Shown: positions 55,253 through 63,520 of the stretch, piece by piece
Position numbering within the stretch: position 1 is the first letter of the stretch
How the letters are laid out: every line of letters starts with the position of its first letter
Position numbers and translations under genes: made by a program
The notes under the pieces: model-generated
The model's input: only the letters and a program-made list of their open reading frames with translations
Told to the model about the DNA's origin: nothing
Databases searched by the model: none
Source: CAYWRZ01 sp964460845
Lineage (GTDB): Bacteria; Bacteroidota; Bacteroidia; Flavobacteriales_D; UBA2798
DNA length: 64,000 bases
Reading direction: 5' to 3'
Assembly (NCBI GenBank): GCA_964460845.1
Contig: CAYWRZ010000010.1
Coordinates: forward strand, 48,546-112,545

Positions 55253-56548
55253 ATGAAATTATTTGCCGCTTCGCAAAGGATACTTGTTTTACCGGTGCTT
55301 GTTCTTTTGCTGGGTTTTCAGTCTTGTACACCTTCCTCTTCCACAGAGCACTCCTTGGTGGCCGGTGATACGGTTCCCGAAGTACCGCCCCGTATCGAAT
55401 ACGGGTTTCTGCTCGATACCTTCCACGTGGTACAGGGCGCTGTCGAGCCGGGTATGACGCTCAGCCATTTACTGGCGCCTTACGGCATTTCACAGCAGCG
55501 CATCAATGTGGCCGCACAGGTAGCAAAAGACAGTGCGGGCTTAAATTACATCAGTCAGGGTAATAAATACACCCTGCTTCGTGCACGCGATACCTCCTGC
55601 ACGTATTACTGCATTTATGAGAAAAATAAGCTCGAATACCTCATTTTCAACTTTTGCGACTCGGTGCATATAGAACGGGTAGAACGACCCATAGAGATAG
55701 TGGAAAAAGAAATCTCAGGTTCTATTGCCAAAAATTCCAACCTTGTGCGGACCCTCAAATCGTCTTTGGGTACGGAAGCGGTCAGCGGGGAATTAGCCGA
55801 AAATATAGCCTCTATTTTTGCCTGGACGATAGATTTTTTCAAGCTCTATCCCGAAGATGAGTTCAAAATTGTGTATGAAGAAAAAAGAGTAGAAGGCCAG
55901 CCTTACGGAATCGGGAATATTAAAGCCGTGTATTTCCGAAATATTTCGCAGGAATATTACGCTTTTCGTTTTGAGCAGGATGGAGAAACCGGGTATTTCG
56001 ACGAAAACGGCAAAGGGATGAAGCGTCCTTTTTTGAAAGCGCCGCTTAAATTTAGCCGTATCAGCTCGGGGTATTCGCTCAAACGTTTTCATCCGGTACA
56101 AAAAGTTTGGAAAGCGCATCTCGGTACCGATTATGCCGCTCCTACAGGAACGCCTATTATGGCCGTGGGCGACGGTACTATCGAACAGGCGGGCTTTGCG
56201 CAATACAACGGCAATTACGTCAAAATCAAACACAATTCCATTTACCAGACAGCTTACCTGCACATGAGTAAAATCGAACCCGGTATCAGGCCCGGTGTAA
56301 AAGTGAAGCAGGGCGATATTATCGGATATGTGGGTGCTACAGGATTGGCTACCGGTCCTCATGTGTGTTACCGATTTTGGAAAAACGGGCAGCAGGTGGA
56401 TCAGCGGCAGGAGAAATTTCAGGCTACCGAACCGATAAAAAAGGAGAACGAAGAGGTTTATGCCCAACTGAAAGATAAGCTCAAAGCAAGACTTGATGCC
56501 ATAGAAATAGATCGCGGCGAAGAAGAAAAGCAGACTGCCGCCTTATAA
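55253..56548 (+). CDS. M23-family metallopeptidase lipoprotein (HxC variant)
   Basis: About 431 residues. From the ATG at 55253 it has a lipoprotein signal with lipobox LGFQSC; the frame is open further upstream. The N-terminal half resembles LysM-like or OapA-type regions (TLSHLLAPYGISQQRINVAAQVAKDSAGLNYISQGNKYTLL is spread over about 60-110). The C-terminal M23 peptidase domain (LytM fold) cleaves peptidoglycan cross-bridges. Its metal-binding motifs are His289-xxx-Asp293 (HLGTD) and H-x-C at 370-372 (TGPHVCYRFW). The third zinc ligand, usually His of HxH, is Cys, a substitution I recall in related Bacteroidota proteins. Downstream metzincin gene starts 6 bp after the stop. Confidence 0.88.
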   Translation: MKLFAASQRILVLPVLVLLLGFQSCTPSSSTEHSLVAGDTVPEVPPRIEYGFLLDTFHVVQGAVEPGMTLSHLLAPYGISQQRINVAAQVAKDSAGLNYISQGNKYTLLRARDTSCTYYCIYEKNKLEYLIFNFCDSVHIERVERPIEIVEKEISGSIAKNSNLVRTLKSSLGTEAVSGELAENIASIFAWTIDFFKLYPEDEFKIVYEEKRVEGQPYGIGNIKAVYFRNISQEYYAFRFEQDGETGYFDENGKGMKRPFLKAPLKFSRISSGYSLKRFHPVQKVWKAHLGTDYAAPTGTPIMAVGDGTIEQAGFAQYNGNYVKIKHNSIYQTAYLHMSKIEPGIRPGVKVKQGDIIGYVGATGLATGPHVCYRFWKNGQQVDQRQEKFQATEPIKKENEEVYAQLKDKLKARLDAIEIDRGEEEKQTAAL

Positions 56549-56554
56549 GCAGCA

Positions 56555-57913
56555 ATGATAAACCGGTTTATTTTCACCCTGAGCTTAGCGCTGTGGGTCT
56601 TTTTATGCCCTGCGCAGCAGCCTTCCGGCGACTTGTATCGCTACATTCCGCGCAGCGATCGCGATTTGCTCGAAGTGAGGGTAAAAATTCATGTGATTCA
56701 GTATTCTTTTTCCGATCCCCGCAATTATACCGTGGCCGATACCGCTGCGATACACCGGCAGATGGCGTATATCAATTCTTTTTACAGTCACTTGTATCCA
56801 CCTACGCTCAGGCCCGAAAAAGAGGTAGAGTTTATTCCCGATTCGCGGATCCGGTTTAAGGTCGAAGGCATTTATTTTTATGCCGATTCGCTCTTATGGG
56901 ACCGGATTTTTTTCAAAGAAGCGTCCGACAAGTATTTCCCCGCGCATTTTCACCAGGTGGATCTCTCGCGCAGCGAAATTCGGCTTGAAGGCAATCTTAC
57001 ATCTCCTTTTCGCCGAAAAGATACGCGGGTAGTGATAAAGGGAAGCGAAGGGAATGACGGGCATTATACGGTCGATACGGCCTTTTTCGTACAGGCTGAA
57101 AACCGAACCGTGTTGCGTTTTCGAGAGCCGCTGTCCAGCGCGATTCCCGGTGGCGAGATCACTTATTTCCGCGAAGAAGATCTGAATTGCCGCGATGATA
57201 TTTACAAAAATCTGATCGGTAAAGACGAAAACTACCTGCACATTATCCATACCGGCTCTTCGGCGAAAGAATCGGGTTTTGGCTGTGGTCCTTCGCCCTA
57301 TTTTCTGAACATTTCCAACGTTTACAAGCGCCATGAATGGTCGAGTGCTCAGCTTGTAGCGCACGAGCTGGGGCATTGTCTGGGCCTGCGTCATACCGAT
57401 TATCCGCAGTTTGACGATTTGCCGAAGAAAGATAAGTTCGGCTTTATCGAGTGCGATTCGATTGAGGTGTCGAACAATATTATGGGCTATAACAAGTGCC
57501 GGCGTTACCTTTCTCCGCTACAGATAGCCCATATTCACAAAGCCTACAGTACGAACCCCCGGTATATCCGAACCCGTGCCGAATGTGTGTACGACGAACG
57601 TCGATCACTGAAAGTAACCCGCAACGAAACCTGGCAACGGGCGCGTGTCATCGGCGGCGATTTGATTGTGAAGCGCAACAAAACGCTTACGCTCGACGGC
57701 ATGGTGTCTATGCCCGAAAACGGGCGAATTATTCTCGAAAAGAATGCGAAGCTGGTGATTAACGGAGCTACGGTTACGCAACATTGCAACGCAACCTGGA
57801 AGGGTGTATATACCTGCAAGCGGTATCGCGGTGTACGTACTATTTTAACCGAACCCGTAACAACCCAAGTTCAATTGAAAGAAGGTGCCCGAATGGAAAA
57901 TGTAGTGCCCTGA
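56555..57913 (+). CDS. exported metzincin-type metalloprotease
   Basis: 452 residues with a signal peptide (INRFIFTLSLALWVFLCPAQ). The zinc motif HELGHCLGLRH at residues 270-280 and the Met-turn NNIMGYNKC place it in the metzincin clan, similar to M43-like proteins. There is no T9SS tail; the C-terminal 100 residues include a hydrophobic, right-handed-repeat-like segment (GGDLIVKRNKTLTLDGMVSMPENGRIILEKNAKLVING is spread over it). The N-terminal 200 residues resemble the pro-region of such proteases. Six bp after the M23 gene, so the two are probably co-transcribed and may both act on the cell surface. Confidence 0.85.
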   Translation: MINRFIFTLSLALWVFLCPAQQPSGDLYRYIPRSDRDLLEVRVKIHVIQYSFSDPRNYTVADTAAIHRQMAYINSFYSHLYPPTLRPEKEVEFIPDSRIRFKVEGIYFYADSLLWDRIFFKEASDKYFPAHFHQVDLSRSEIRLEGNLTSPFRRKDTRVVIKGSEGNDGHYTVDTAFFVQAENRTVLRFREPLSSAIPGGEITYFREEDLNCRDDIYKNLIGKDENYLHIIHTGSSAKESGFGCGPSPYFLNISNVYKRHEWSSAQLVAHELGHCLGLRHTDYPQFDDLPKKDKFGFIECDSIEVSNNIMGYNKCRRYLSPLQIAHIHKAYSTNPRYIRTRAECVYDERRSLKVTRNETWQRARVIGGDLIVKRNKTLTLDGMVSMPENGRIILEKNAKLVINGATVTQHCNATWKGVYTCKRYRGVRTILTEPVTTQVQLKEGARMENVVP

Positions 57914-57929
57914 AATTCTTTTTTGGCTT

Positions 57930-58658
57930 TTACAATGGCGCTTCTAAAGGTTCCACTACCGATCCCTTTTCGCTTTGATACCGGTAAACTGCGGCTTCGT
58001 CGCCTGCAATTTGTCCGATCATTTTTCGGGCGAGCAGTGCGGCGGGAATATCGAGCAGGGAGCTGAAGAGGCTCATTTGCGAAATGGTGATCATTTCCGG
58101 CAGGCTTTCTGCACCGCGCAGGCTCCATCTGAAAGCAAGGTTGGAGATGATGTTGGCGACAATGAACAAAAACCACCATCCGTTGATCACAGAAGTTTTT
58201 ACGGTAGATTGATGTTCCGGAATCAGTTCTTCGGCTTTTTCACGGGTACCCGAGGCTATTTCAAGCGCGATTTGACGAGGCTTGAAAAGGTTGACAATGG
58301 GAATTATGAAGCCCCAAAGCGCCATCGAATGACCGTTGTTGATATCGATGTCGGCACGCTCAAGGTTGGCGTAGGCCCTTCTGAACCACTGAATAAACAC
58401 AACGGCACAAACGATAACCAAGCCTAAATTGATAAATCCGATTACGGTTTGCCGAAGGTCGCTGGCATTGGCTTCTTCCATGGTAATGGGGTTGCCGGCC
58501 GCGACACTCTGAAGCAGGTTTAATTCAAAATAGCCCGAAATGCTTTGCACAAGGCTAATGATAGCAACCACCAGTAAGAGGTTCATGGCGATCTTCGCCC
58601 GTTGCGAATTGTCTCTCAAACCAAGAGAGGAGTCGGGTTTATCCAGAATGTCTTCCAT
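57930..58658 (-). CDS. DUF4328 membrane protein
   Basis: About 242 residues from the ATG at 58658 (preferred over 58724, which adds a tail without homologue-like features). Four to five membrane helices (NLLLVVAIISLVQSISGYF, GFINLGLVIVCAVVFIQWF, MALWGFIIPIVNLFKP, GWWFLFIVANIISNLAF, FSSLLDIPAALLARKM). The pattern WFRRAYANLERADIDIN and NLFKPRQIALEI is characteristic of DUF4328, a family of unknown function. Convergent with the metzincin gene and 113 bp downstream of the sterol-desaturase gene on the same strand. Confidence 0.85.
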   Translation of the reverse strand: MEDILDKPDSSLGLRDNSQRAKIAMNLLLVVAIISLVQSISGYFELNLLQSVAAGNPITMEEANASDLRQTVIGFINLGLVIVCAVVFIQWFRRAYANLERADIDINNGHSMALWGFIIPIVNLFKPRQIALEIASGTREKAEELIPEHQSTVKTSVINGWWFLFIVANIISNLAFRWSLRGAESLPEMITISQMSLFSSLLDIPAALLARKMIGQIAGDEAAVYRYQSEKGSVVEPLEAPL

Positions 58659-58771
58659 AGCGGTAATAAAAATAGGTGTATAAGGACGAGCGGCTAAATG
58701 TAATGCATCTTCCGATATTTCCAACAGTCATACACCGGATTTACCATAGGTTTCATCTGAGTTTTCTGCTG

Positions 58772-59992
58772 TTATTCATCGCTGTATTTATAGACGTAAC
58801 GCAGGTATTTGCGGTGTAGATCGAACAGCATTTCCAAAAACAGCGCTGCGAGCAGTACCGGAATCAGCATCCATGTGGCTTCGTAACGATGCAGTACGAA
58901 AGCGCTTACCAAAAAAAGACGGCCATATTCGAGGTAGTAAATCCAACGTTTTTGCTCCATCAACGCCCCGCAGTTGATCAGCGTAAGCAGCACGAACGAA
59001 ATTGCAGCTAATTTTTCGAGCGCCCCCAGTCGCTCAAAAAACACCGTATAACCGATCAATACGGCTACGCTTAGCAGCAGTTGGAAGGTGATGTATCTTC
59101 GGAAAGGGGAGAGATTGCCTTTTTTCTGTCGGTTTTGCAGAAATTTCTTTTCGAGATAGGGCCTTATTTGAGGGTCTATTTTCGTGGGACTCCCAAAAAT
59201 GATTTTCAGCTTTTCACGAAGAGAAGATGTACGTCGGCAGGCTTCGATAATTTCGAGGTAATAATGAAAATGCTGCCAAAGAAAGCTGTAGCTGTGAAGT
59301 GGATGGGTGAGTCCGTAGCGGGGTTGCTCCTCTTCTTTTTGAAACGTGCCGAACAGCTTGTCCCAAAACACGAACACGTCGCCGAAATTTTTGTCGAGGT
59401 ATTTTTCGTTCGAGGCATGATGTACGCCGTGCAGCGAGGGCGTGATAAGCACATGTTCCAGCCAGCCCAGGTTTTTCCCCATTCGGGTATGCGTAAAAAA
59501 AGAATAAGCGCCGTGCAGGATCAGCATGATCGAAACCATGTGCGGATCGAAGCCGATAAAGGGAAGCAGACACCAGAAAGAATCGCGGATAACCGCCTGA
59601 AAAGTAGTAATGCGCGCAGCTACCGTAAAGTTAAATTCTTCGCTTTGGTGATGCACAATATGTGCCGCCCAAAAAAAATTGACTTTATGCCCCAGCCTAT
59701 GATACCAGTACCAAATGAAGTCGGTGACCAGCAGCACCACTATCCACAGCGACCAGTGTTTCGGGATGTCGAACAGCCGGTAATGCTCGTAGATCCAAAA
59801 ATAAAGGGGAATAAAGCTTCCTGCGATGAAAATGTCTATCAGGCGTTCTGCAATGCCGATGCTTACGTTCGACACTGAGCTTTCGTACCTGAATAGGTCT
59901 TTTCTTTTCCTTTTTGCGGCATATCGAAATTCGATACATAGAAAAAGAAAGAAAGCCGGGATAGCGAAAAAAAGGTAGTTAATCTTTTCCAT
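58772..59992 (-). CDS. sterol desaturase / fatty acid hydroxylase family protein
   Basis: 406 residues, a membrane di-iron oxygenase of the fatty-acid hydroxylase superfamily that hydroxylates or desaturates lipid chains. The His boxes that bind the diiron centre are visible: HRLGH, HIVHH, and HGVHH with a downstream NFGDVFVFWDKLFGTF block. About five membrane helices. The lipid substrate cannot be told. The gene is preceded by a transcription attenuator whose leader peptide has three Cys codons. Some Bacteroidota lipids (sulfonolipids) are built from the Cys-derived amino acid cysteate, which offers a possible but unproven link. Confidence 0.88.
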   Translation of the reverse strand: MEKINYLFFAIPAFFLFLCIEFRYAAKRKRKDLFRYESSVSNVSIGIAERLIDIFIAGSFIPLYFWIYEHYRLFDIPKHWSLWIVVLLVTDFIWYWYHRLGHKVNFFWAAHIVHHQSEEFNFTVAARITTFQAVIRDSFWCLLPFIGFDPHMVSIMLILHGAYSFFTHTRMGKNLGWLEHVLITPSLHGVHHASNEKYLDKNFGDVFVFWDKLFGTFQKEEEQPRYGLTHPLHSYSFLWQHFHYYLEIIEACRRTSSLREKLKIIFGSPTKIDPQIRPYLEKKFLQNRQKKGNLSPFRRYITFQLLLSVAVLIGYTVFFERLGALEKLAAISFVLLTLINCGALMEQKRWIYYLEYGRLFLVSAFVLHRYEATWMLIPVLLAALFLEMLFDLHRKYLRYVYKYSDE

Positions 59993-60026
59993 GCGCAGCG
60001 GTTTACAGGTTCATACAATTTTCAGC

Positions 60027-60067
60027 ATAAAAAAAGCCTCTCTGTGCGGCTGCACCAGAAGAGGCTT
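60027..60067 (-). terminator. attenuator terminator (3:4 hairpin) before the sterol-desaturase gene
   Basis: On the minus strand AAGCCTCT (60067-60060) pairs with AGAGGCTT (60041-60034), with a second inner stem GTGC/GCAC around GGCT, then T7 (60035-60029). It lies after the leader ORF and 34 bases before the sterol-desaturase start, so it can act as an attenuator terminator rather than just the end of the upstream gene. Confidence 0.85.
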
Positions 60068-60104
60068 ATGAAATTGAACAGTAGTATTGGCAGGGAAAAA
60101 ACCA

Positions 60105-60133
60105 AAGGCCGCTTCTATGCAGTATGCACGAAG
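60105..60133 (-). promoter_or_regulatory. attenuator regions 1 and 2 (pause and antiterminator arms)
   Basis: Region 1 is CTTC-G-TGCA (60133-60125), directly after the three Cys codons. It pairs with TGCA-TA-GAAG (60121-60112) to form a 1:2 hairpin. Region 2, AGAAGCGGCCTT (60116-60105), which starts in the leader stop codon, pairs with AAGCCTCTTCT (60067-60057), the 5' arm of the terminator: 10 bp with one mismatch and one bulge. Regions 1:2 and 2:3 are mutually exclusive, as are 2:3 and 3:4. Confidence 0.7.
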
Positions 60134-60198
60134 TCGCAACAACACGGTTCAGCGAACGTGAAGTAGTGAAAGCCGATAGTATTTTCTCTTTTATTCAT
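60115..60198 (-). CDS. 27-residue leader peptide with Cys-Cys-Cys
   Basis: ATG at 60198, stop TAG at 60117-60115. The peptide has three consecutive Cys codons (TGT TGT TGC, 60144-60136, residues 19-21) in the context EPCCCDF. Upstream it is aromatic-rich (GFHYFTF, residues 9-15), with a single His near the end. It is too short for a domain. The Cys codons end two bases before region 1 of the attenuator, the position occupied by the Trp codons in trpL. The expected role is to sense charged tRNA-Cys by ribosome stalling, not to make a functional protein. Confidence 0.75.
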   Translation of the reverse strand: MNKRENTIGFHYFTFAEPCCCDFVHTA

Positions 60199-60228
60199 GA
60201 AAGGGTATTCCCTTAAGGAGAACAGTAT

Positions 60229-60260
60229 TAAAGGTAAACGATCTTTTTTAAAAAATCAAT
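60229..60260 (-). promoter_or_regulatory. promoter of the attenuated transcript
   Basis: On the minus strand ATTG (60260-60257), a 20-bp spacer and TACCTTTA (60236-60229), one mismatch from TAnnTTTG. It starts about 30 bases before the leader ATG. Confidence 0.5.
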
Positions 60261-60269
60261 AAGCCCTGG

Positions 60270-60734
60270 TTAAGGATTTTCGCGGTGACTAAATCTCAGA
60301 TCGCTTTTCCGGCCCGCCATACCGTCGAAATACGGATCGATCGTTATCCATCGATAGCCGTTGCTGTGCAGGAAGCTGCATACAAACACCCGACCGGCAG
60401 CATATTTGGCTTCGGGTTCTATAATTACGAGGTTGGCAATGCCTTCGAGCGTTTTGCAGGGGCCGTCCCACAAGAGGGTGTTTTCTCCCTGACCTACCCG
60501 GTAAAGTACAGCACGTAGTACCCCCGACTGTTGCCCTTTATAGAAAATGAGTGTCAGGTTATCGCTACGCAGTGTTTTTAACCTTTCGGAGCCGAGTCGG
60601 GTTCGGCTTAGTTCTGGCTCCATGGCGTCGAAGTCCACCACATATTCGCCGACGATGTCGTCGAGATAGGCTTGTCCCGAAGCGTGGGGAGCCAGTACAA
60701 CTAAAGTAATGAGGGCTAACCAAAACGTTTTCAT
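60270..60734 (-). CDS. exported protein, paralogue A of a tandem pair
   Basis: 154 residues with a signal peptide (KTFWLALITLVVLAPHASGQ). Similar along its length to the next gene: LSRTRLGSERLKTLRSDNL matches LRKTRAGTERLQSIKNAGL, both followed by a strand of the type LIFYKGQ/LVVYGDP, and both have Cys in the second half and a WxGxC-like motif (LLWDGPC versus LWNGRC). Unknown family. Two genes in tandem with a 35-bp gap, apparently a recent duplication. The attenuator described above starts just downstream of this gene. Confidence 0.7.
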   Translation of the reverse strand: MKTFWLALITLVVLAPHASGQAYLDDIVGEYVVDFDAMEPELSRTRLGSERLKTLRSDNLTLIFYKGQQSGVLRAVLYRVGQGENTLLWDGPCKTLEGIANLVIIEPEAKYAAGRVFVCSFLHSNGYRWITIDPYFDGMAGRKSDLRFSHRENP

Positions 60735-60769
60735 AGCGATATATCAGTTACAAAACGAGGTAAAAGAAG

Positions 60770-61261
60770 TTATTCCTTTACGGAAGAGGGGCGGCGATCC
60801 AAGGTAAATGTGATCTCGTTACCCTTGTGGCTATTTGCACCCGGATATGTATAACAGGGGTCGATCGTTAGCTCGCTGATGCCGTTTTCGGTGACATAGG
60901 TGCAGTGAAAAATTTCTTTTTCACCGTTGTCCAGTACCCGGTCCGACTCGATGGTAAATTCCATCATTTGTCCGTTGATGCAACGTCCGTTCCATAGCGG
61001 GTTGGTAGTGCTGAAAGAGGTATTGTACAAGGCGGCCCAGGTTTGATTCGTATTCGGATCGCCGTACACCACCAGTACCAGTCCTGCATTTTTGATGCTT
61101 TGCAGCCTCTCTGTGCCGGCACGGGTTTTACGCAGTTGGTCTTCAATATAGCTCACATCGGGCTTATACTGTCCGTGCATAATGGAAAGATCAAACTGTG
61201 CGGAGGCTGGAAGCGCCAGCATCACAATCGATACCAGCGAGAGTAGCAGGTTTTTTTTCAT
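60770..61261 (-). CDS. exported protein, paralogue B of a tandem pair
   Basis: 163 residues with a signal peptide (KKNLLLSLVSIVMLALPASAQ). Paralogue of the downstream gene, sharing the TRxGTERL helix, the WNGRC/WDGPC motif and the closing ITIDPYF/LTIDPCY strand. Contains three Cys (NGRC, FHCTY, DPCY). No named family recognised; probably a small periplasmic beta-sandwich. First gene of the pair. Confidence 0.7.
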   Translation of the reverse strand: MKKNLLLSLVSIVMLALPASAQFDLSIMHGQYKPDVSYIEDQLRKTRAGTERLQSIKNAGLVLVVYGDPNTNQTWAALYNTSFSTTNPLWNGRCINGQMMEFTIESDRVLDNGEKEIFHCTYVTENGISELTIDPCYTYPGANSHKGNEITFTLDRRPSSVKE

Positions 61262-61457
61262 AAAAAGACGTTTAAGGTATATCCGAAATCCGCATCGCTG
61301 GTTTTAACTGTTTTATCAGTAAAGAAACAACCTGCCGTTTCAGCACTAAAAAATAATTTTGACGAGGGAAATTACAAAAAAGATGCCAAATCCGGGATAA
61401 GCAAATGGCGGCTCTTTTTATCCGTATTTGCCGCATTTTCAAGACCGAAAGAAAGCA

Positions 61458-62747
61458 TCAAAAGCTCAGATACCTTTCCAGTTCATAATATGAGCCGTTT
61501 TCCAGCACTACTTTGGCATAAATGGTGAATTGGCCCCAGCAGGTAAAACGGATGGCAAAACGGTTGTTCTTATCGGAAGAGGATCGCACCCTGGGATTAA
61601 AGGTCGAATGCAGCGTATATTCGACATAAGCGACTTTTTGCACAAAAGCCGGAGTGGCGTTGAGCGAAACCGTGACTTCGCGGCTGTTGCCATTGGTGGT
61701 TTTTGTGGCCAGCACTTTTACGGTATGGGTAAGCGCGATAGTTTCGTGCTTTTCATCGTCGTCGTCTTGCCCCGGAGGCAAAGGCTGATCGTCGAAGCTC
61801 AGGTAACGCGACAGTGATCGGGTGCTGCCGTCGCTGAACGTAACCACGGCTTTTACTTCAAACATGCCCCATACGTAGATTCCCATTCCGAAATTGGAAG
61901 CTTTGTTGTCCATTTTCCGAAACCGGTTAGAGAAGGTAGGATGCAGCTCATATACCACATCTTTAATGTGATTCAGGGCATTGGCACTTCCTGCCACATA
62001 GATTTGGATGTATTTCTGCAAGCCCGGTCGTGCGGCTTTTTCTTCGGGGGTCATATCACGACTAATGTGATTCAGTGTCACGCTTTTATCGATAGTGCTG
62101 GGCGGCGGATCGGGTGTTGTTCTTCGCGGGCCGTAAAGTGTGGTTACGCCGATTATATCGCCTTCGCTGAGCTTGCCCCAGTTAGCGTAGCTGGGGTTAC
62201 AGTAGTTCATTACCGATTGCAGGTCGCAGGTGGTGATCCAAAAATCGCCGTCGGTACCTTGTTTGTCATCGTCGCAAAAATAGCAGTCGTTACGGTTATG
62301 CTCGTGCGAAAAGCCTAATGCATGGCCAAATTCGTGCACGGCAATGGCAACGATGTACTCTTTGCGCCGGTATTTCATGCTGGGCGACCAGTTGTTAAAG
62401 GTGAAGTTGAGCACCATGCCATCGCGCATCCCGTTGATACGATTGCCCAGCCCTTTTACGTGGGGTCCTTCGTCGCTGATTTTGATGCGTATTCCTTTCG
62501 AGTTGGTTTGCGATTTCCCCCAGTTGGTAAAGGTGATATCGGCCACCGCCTGCCAGGTATTGGTGATGGCTTCTTTCACCCATTCACGTTCCTGTGCGTT
62601 TTCGGGCGATGGGTTTTCCCAGGTTACTTCTACCGTATTGCTGTTCCATTTGGTTCCCTTGAGTGCAAAGGCATTTTCGCGCTGCGCATAAAGGGTAGCC
62701 GAAAGAAAAGGAGAAAGCAGCAGGCAAAGAAGTATCAGTTTTTTCAT
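61458..62747 (-). CDS. secreted matrixin-type metalloprotease with two pYEATS-like domains
   Basis: 429 residues from the ATG at 62747, where the signal peptide KKLILLCLLLSPFLSATLYAQ begins (a TTG two codons upstream is in frame). Matrixin domain at about 25-210 with zinc motif HEFGHALGFSH (138-148) and Met-turn SVMNY. Two tandem domains follow (about 222-318 and 334-429), separated by a DDQPLPPGQDDDDEK linker. Each has the pattern VxYxLHPTF or VxYTLHSTF, ..FxMGIYVWGMFEVKAVVTFSDGS or FAIRFTCWGQFTIYAKVV, and closes with a YLSF strand. This matches the prokaryotic YEATS-like (pYEATS) domain known from bacterial conflict and sensor proteins. Likely a secreted protease with two binding modules. 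Confidence 0.75.
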   Translation of the reverse strand: MKKLILLCLLLSPFLSATLYAQRENAFALKGTKWNSNTVEVTWENPSPENAQEREWVKEAITNTWQAVADITFTNWGKSQTNSKGIRIKISDEGPHVKGLGNRINGMRDGMVLNFTFNNWSPSMKYRRKEYIVAIAVHEFGHALGFSHEHNRNDCYFCDDDKQGTDGDFWITTCDLQSVMNYCNPSYANWGKLSEGDIIGVTTLYGPRRTTPDPPPSTIDKSVTLNHISRDMTPEEKAARPGLQKYIQIYVAGSANALNHIKDVVYELHPTFSNRFRKMDNKASNFGMGIYVWGMFEVKAVVTFSDGSTRSLSRYLSFDDQPLPPGQDDDDEKHETIALTHTVKVLATKTTNGNSREVTVSLNATPAFVQKVAYVEYTLHSTFNPRVRSSSDKNNRFAIRFTCWGQFTIYAKVVLENGSYYELERYLSF

Positions 62748-62856
62748 AATCAAAGAGGTAAGACAGAAAATAGGAAGGATAAATATAGTAAAATGTCTTT
62801 ATTCCGAACAGGATATAAATACAGGGATTTATCGGGCAACCGTACTAAAGCGCGGG

Positions 62857-63495
62857 TTATTTTTTCTTAAACGCGAGTCCTTCGCGGGTCAGAATTTCAT
62901 GAAATTTAGGCAATGAAGCCTTCCCTATGCCGTGCAGAGAAAGTATTTCTTTTTCAGTGCGGGCGGCTAATTTTTTAGCAGAGGTGATGCCTTCCGCTTC
63001 GAGCGCACGTTTTACCGGGGCGGCGAAGGTGCTGAGAAACCCTTCTTTCGGTTTTTTGGTTTTTTCGCACAGCGGACAGCCAGGGCAGTCGCTCGATTTG
63101 TAATAGGTATGTCCGTTTTTGCAGATGCGCTTGTTTTTTTTCAGGGCAGCGATTTTGGTATTTTCTTTTACCCTGAACAAGACGATACGCCGAATCAAAT
63201 CCAGCGGCATGGGCTGGTCGAGTGGAAACTGCACCGAACCTTTGGCACCTTTGTAAACCGATAATTCTTTTTTAAACGCCTCGATTCCCGAAGGTACGGG
63301 GTAAAATCCGATATGATTTTTGAAAGCGGCGAAATGTATCAGGTTACCGTGCAGTACGTAAGAAGGCATGGCGTATTTGATACATTCTTCGGCTCCGGGC
63401 GCTGCTTTTTGGATAGTACGCCTGATCTGTGTCAGGTACTTGCGGATTTCCTTCGGAAATTCATTGATGTACTGATCGACTTCCTGGGCGGGCAT
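62857..63495 (-). CDS. DUF1801 protein with C-terminal helix-hairpin-helix region
   Basis: 212 residues. The N-terminal DUF1801 domain (YdhG/YdeI-like, about 1-115) shows the typical YAMPSYVLHGNLIHFAAFKNHIGFYP and the start QEVDQYINEFPKEIRKYLTQIR. The middle has a small Cys cluster (CKNGHTYYKSSDCPGCPLCE) that could bind zinc, and the C-terminus a helix-hairpin-helix-like stretch (GITSAKKLAARTEKEILSLHGIGKASLPKFHEILTREG is spread over it). DUF1801 proteins are sometimes called iron chaperones, but that is weakly supported. Last gene before the repeat region. Confidence 0.8.
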   Translation of the reverse strand: MPAQEVDQYINEFPKEIRKYLTQIRRTIQKAAPGAEECIKYAMPSYVLHGNLIHFAAFKNHIGFYPVPSGIEAFKKELSVYKGAKGSVQFPLDQPMPLDLIRRIVLFRVKENTKIAALKKNKRICKNGHTYYKSSDCPGCPLCEKTKKPKEGFLSTFAAPVKRALEAEGITSAKKLAARTEKEILSLHGIGKASLPKFHEILTREGLAFKKK

Positions 63496-63520
63496 AGGGA
63501 TTATTTTGGAGGAAAGATAC

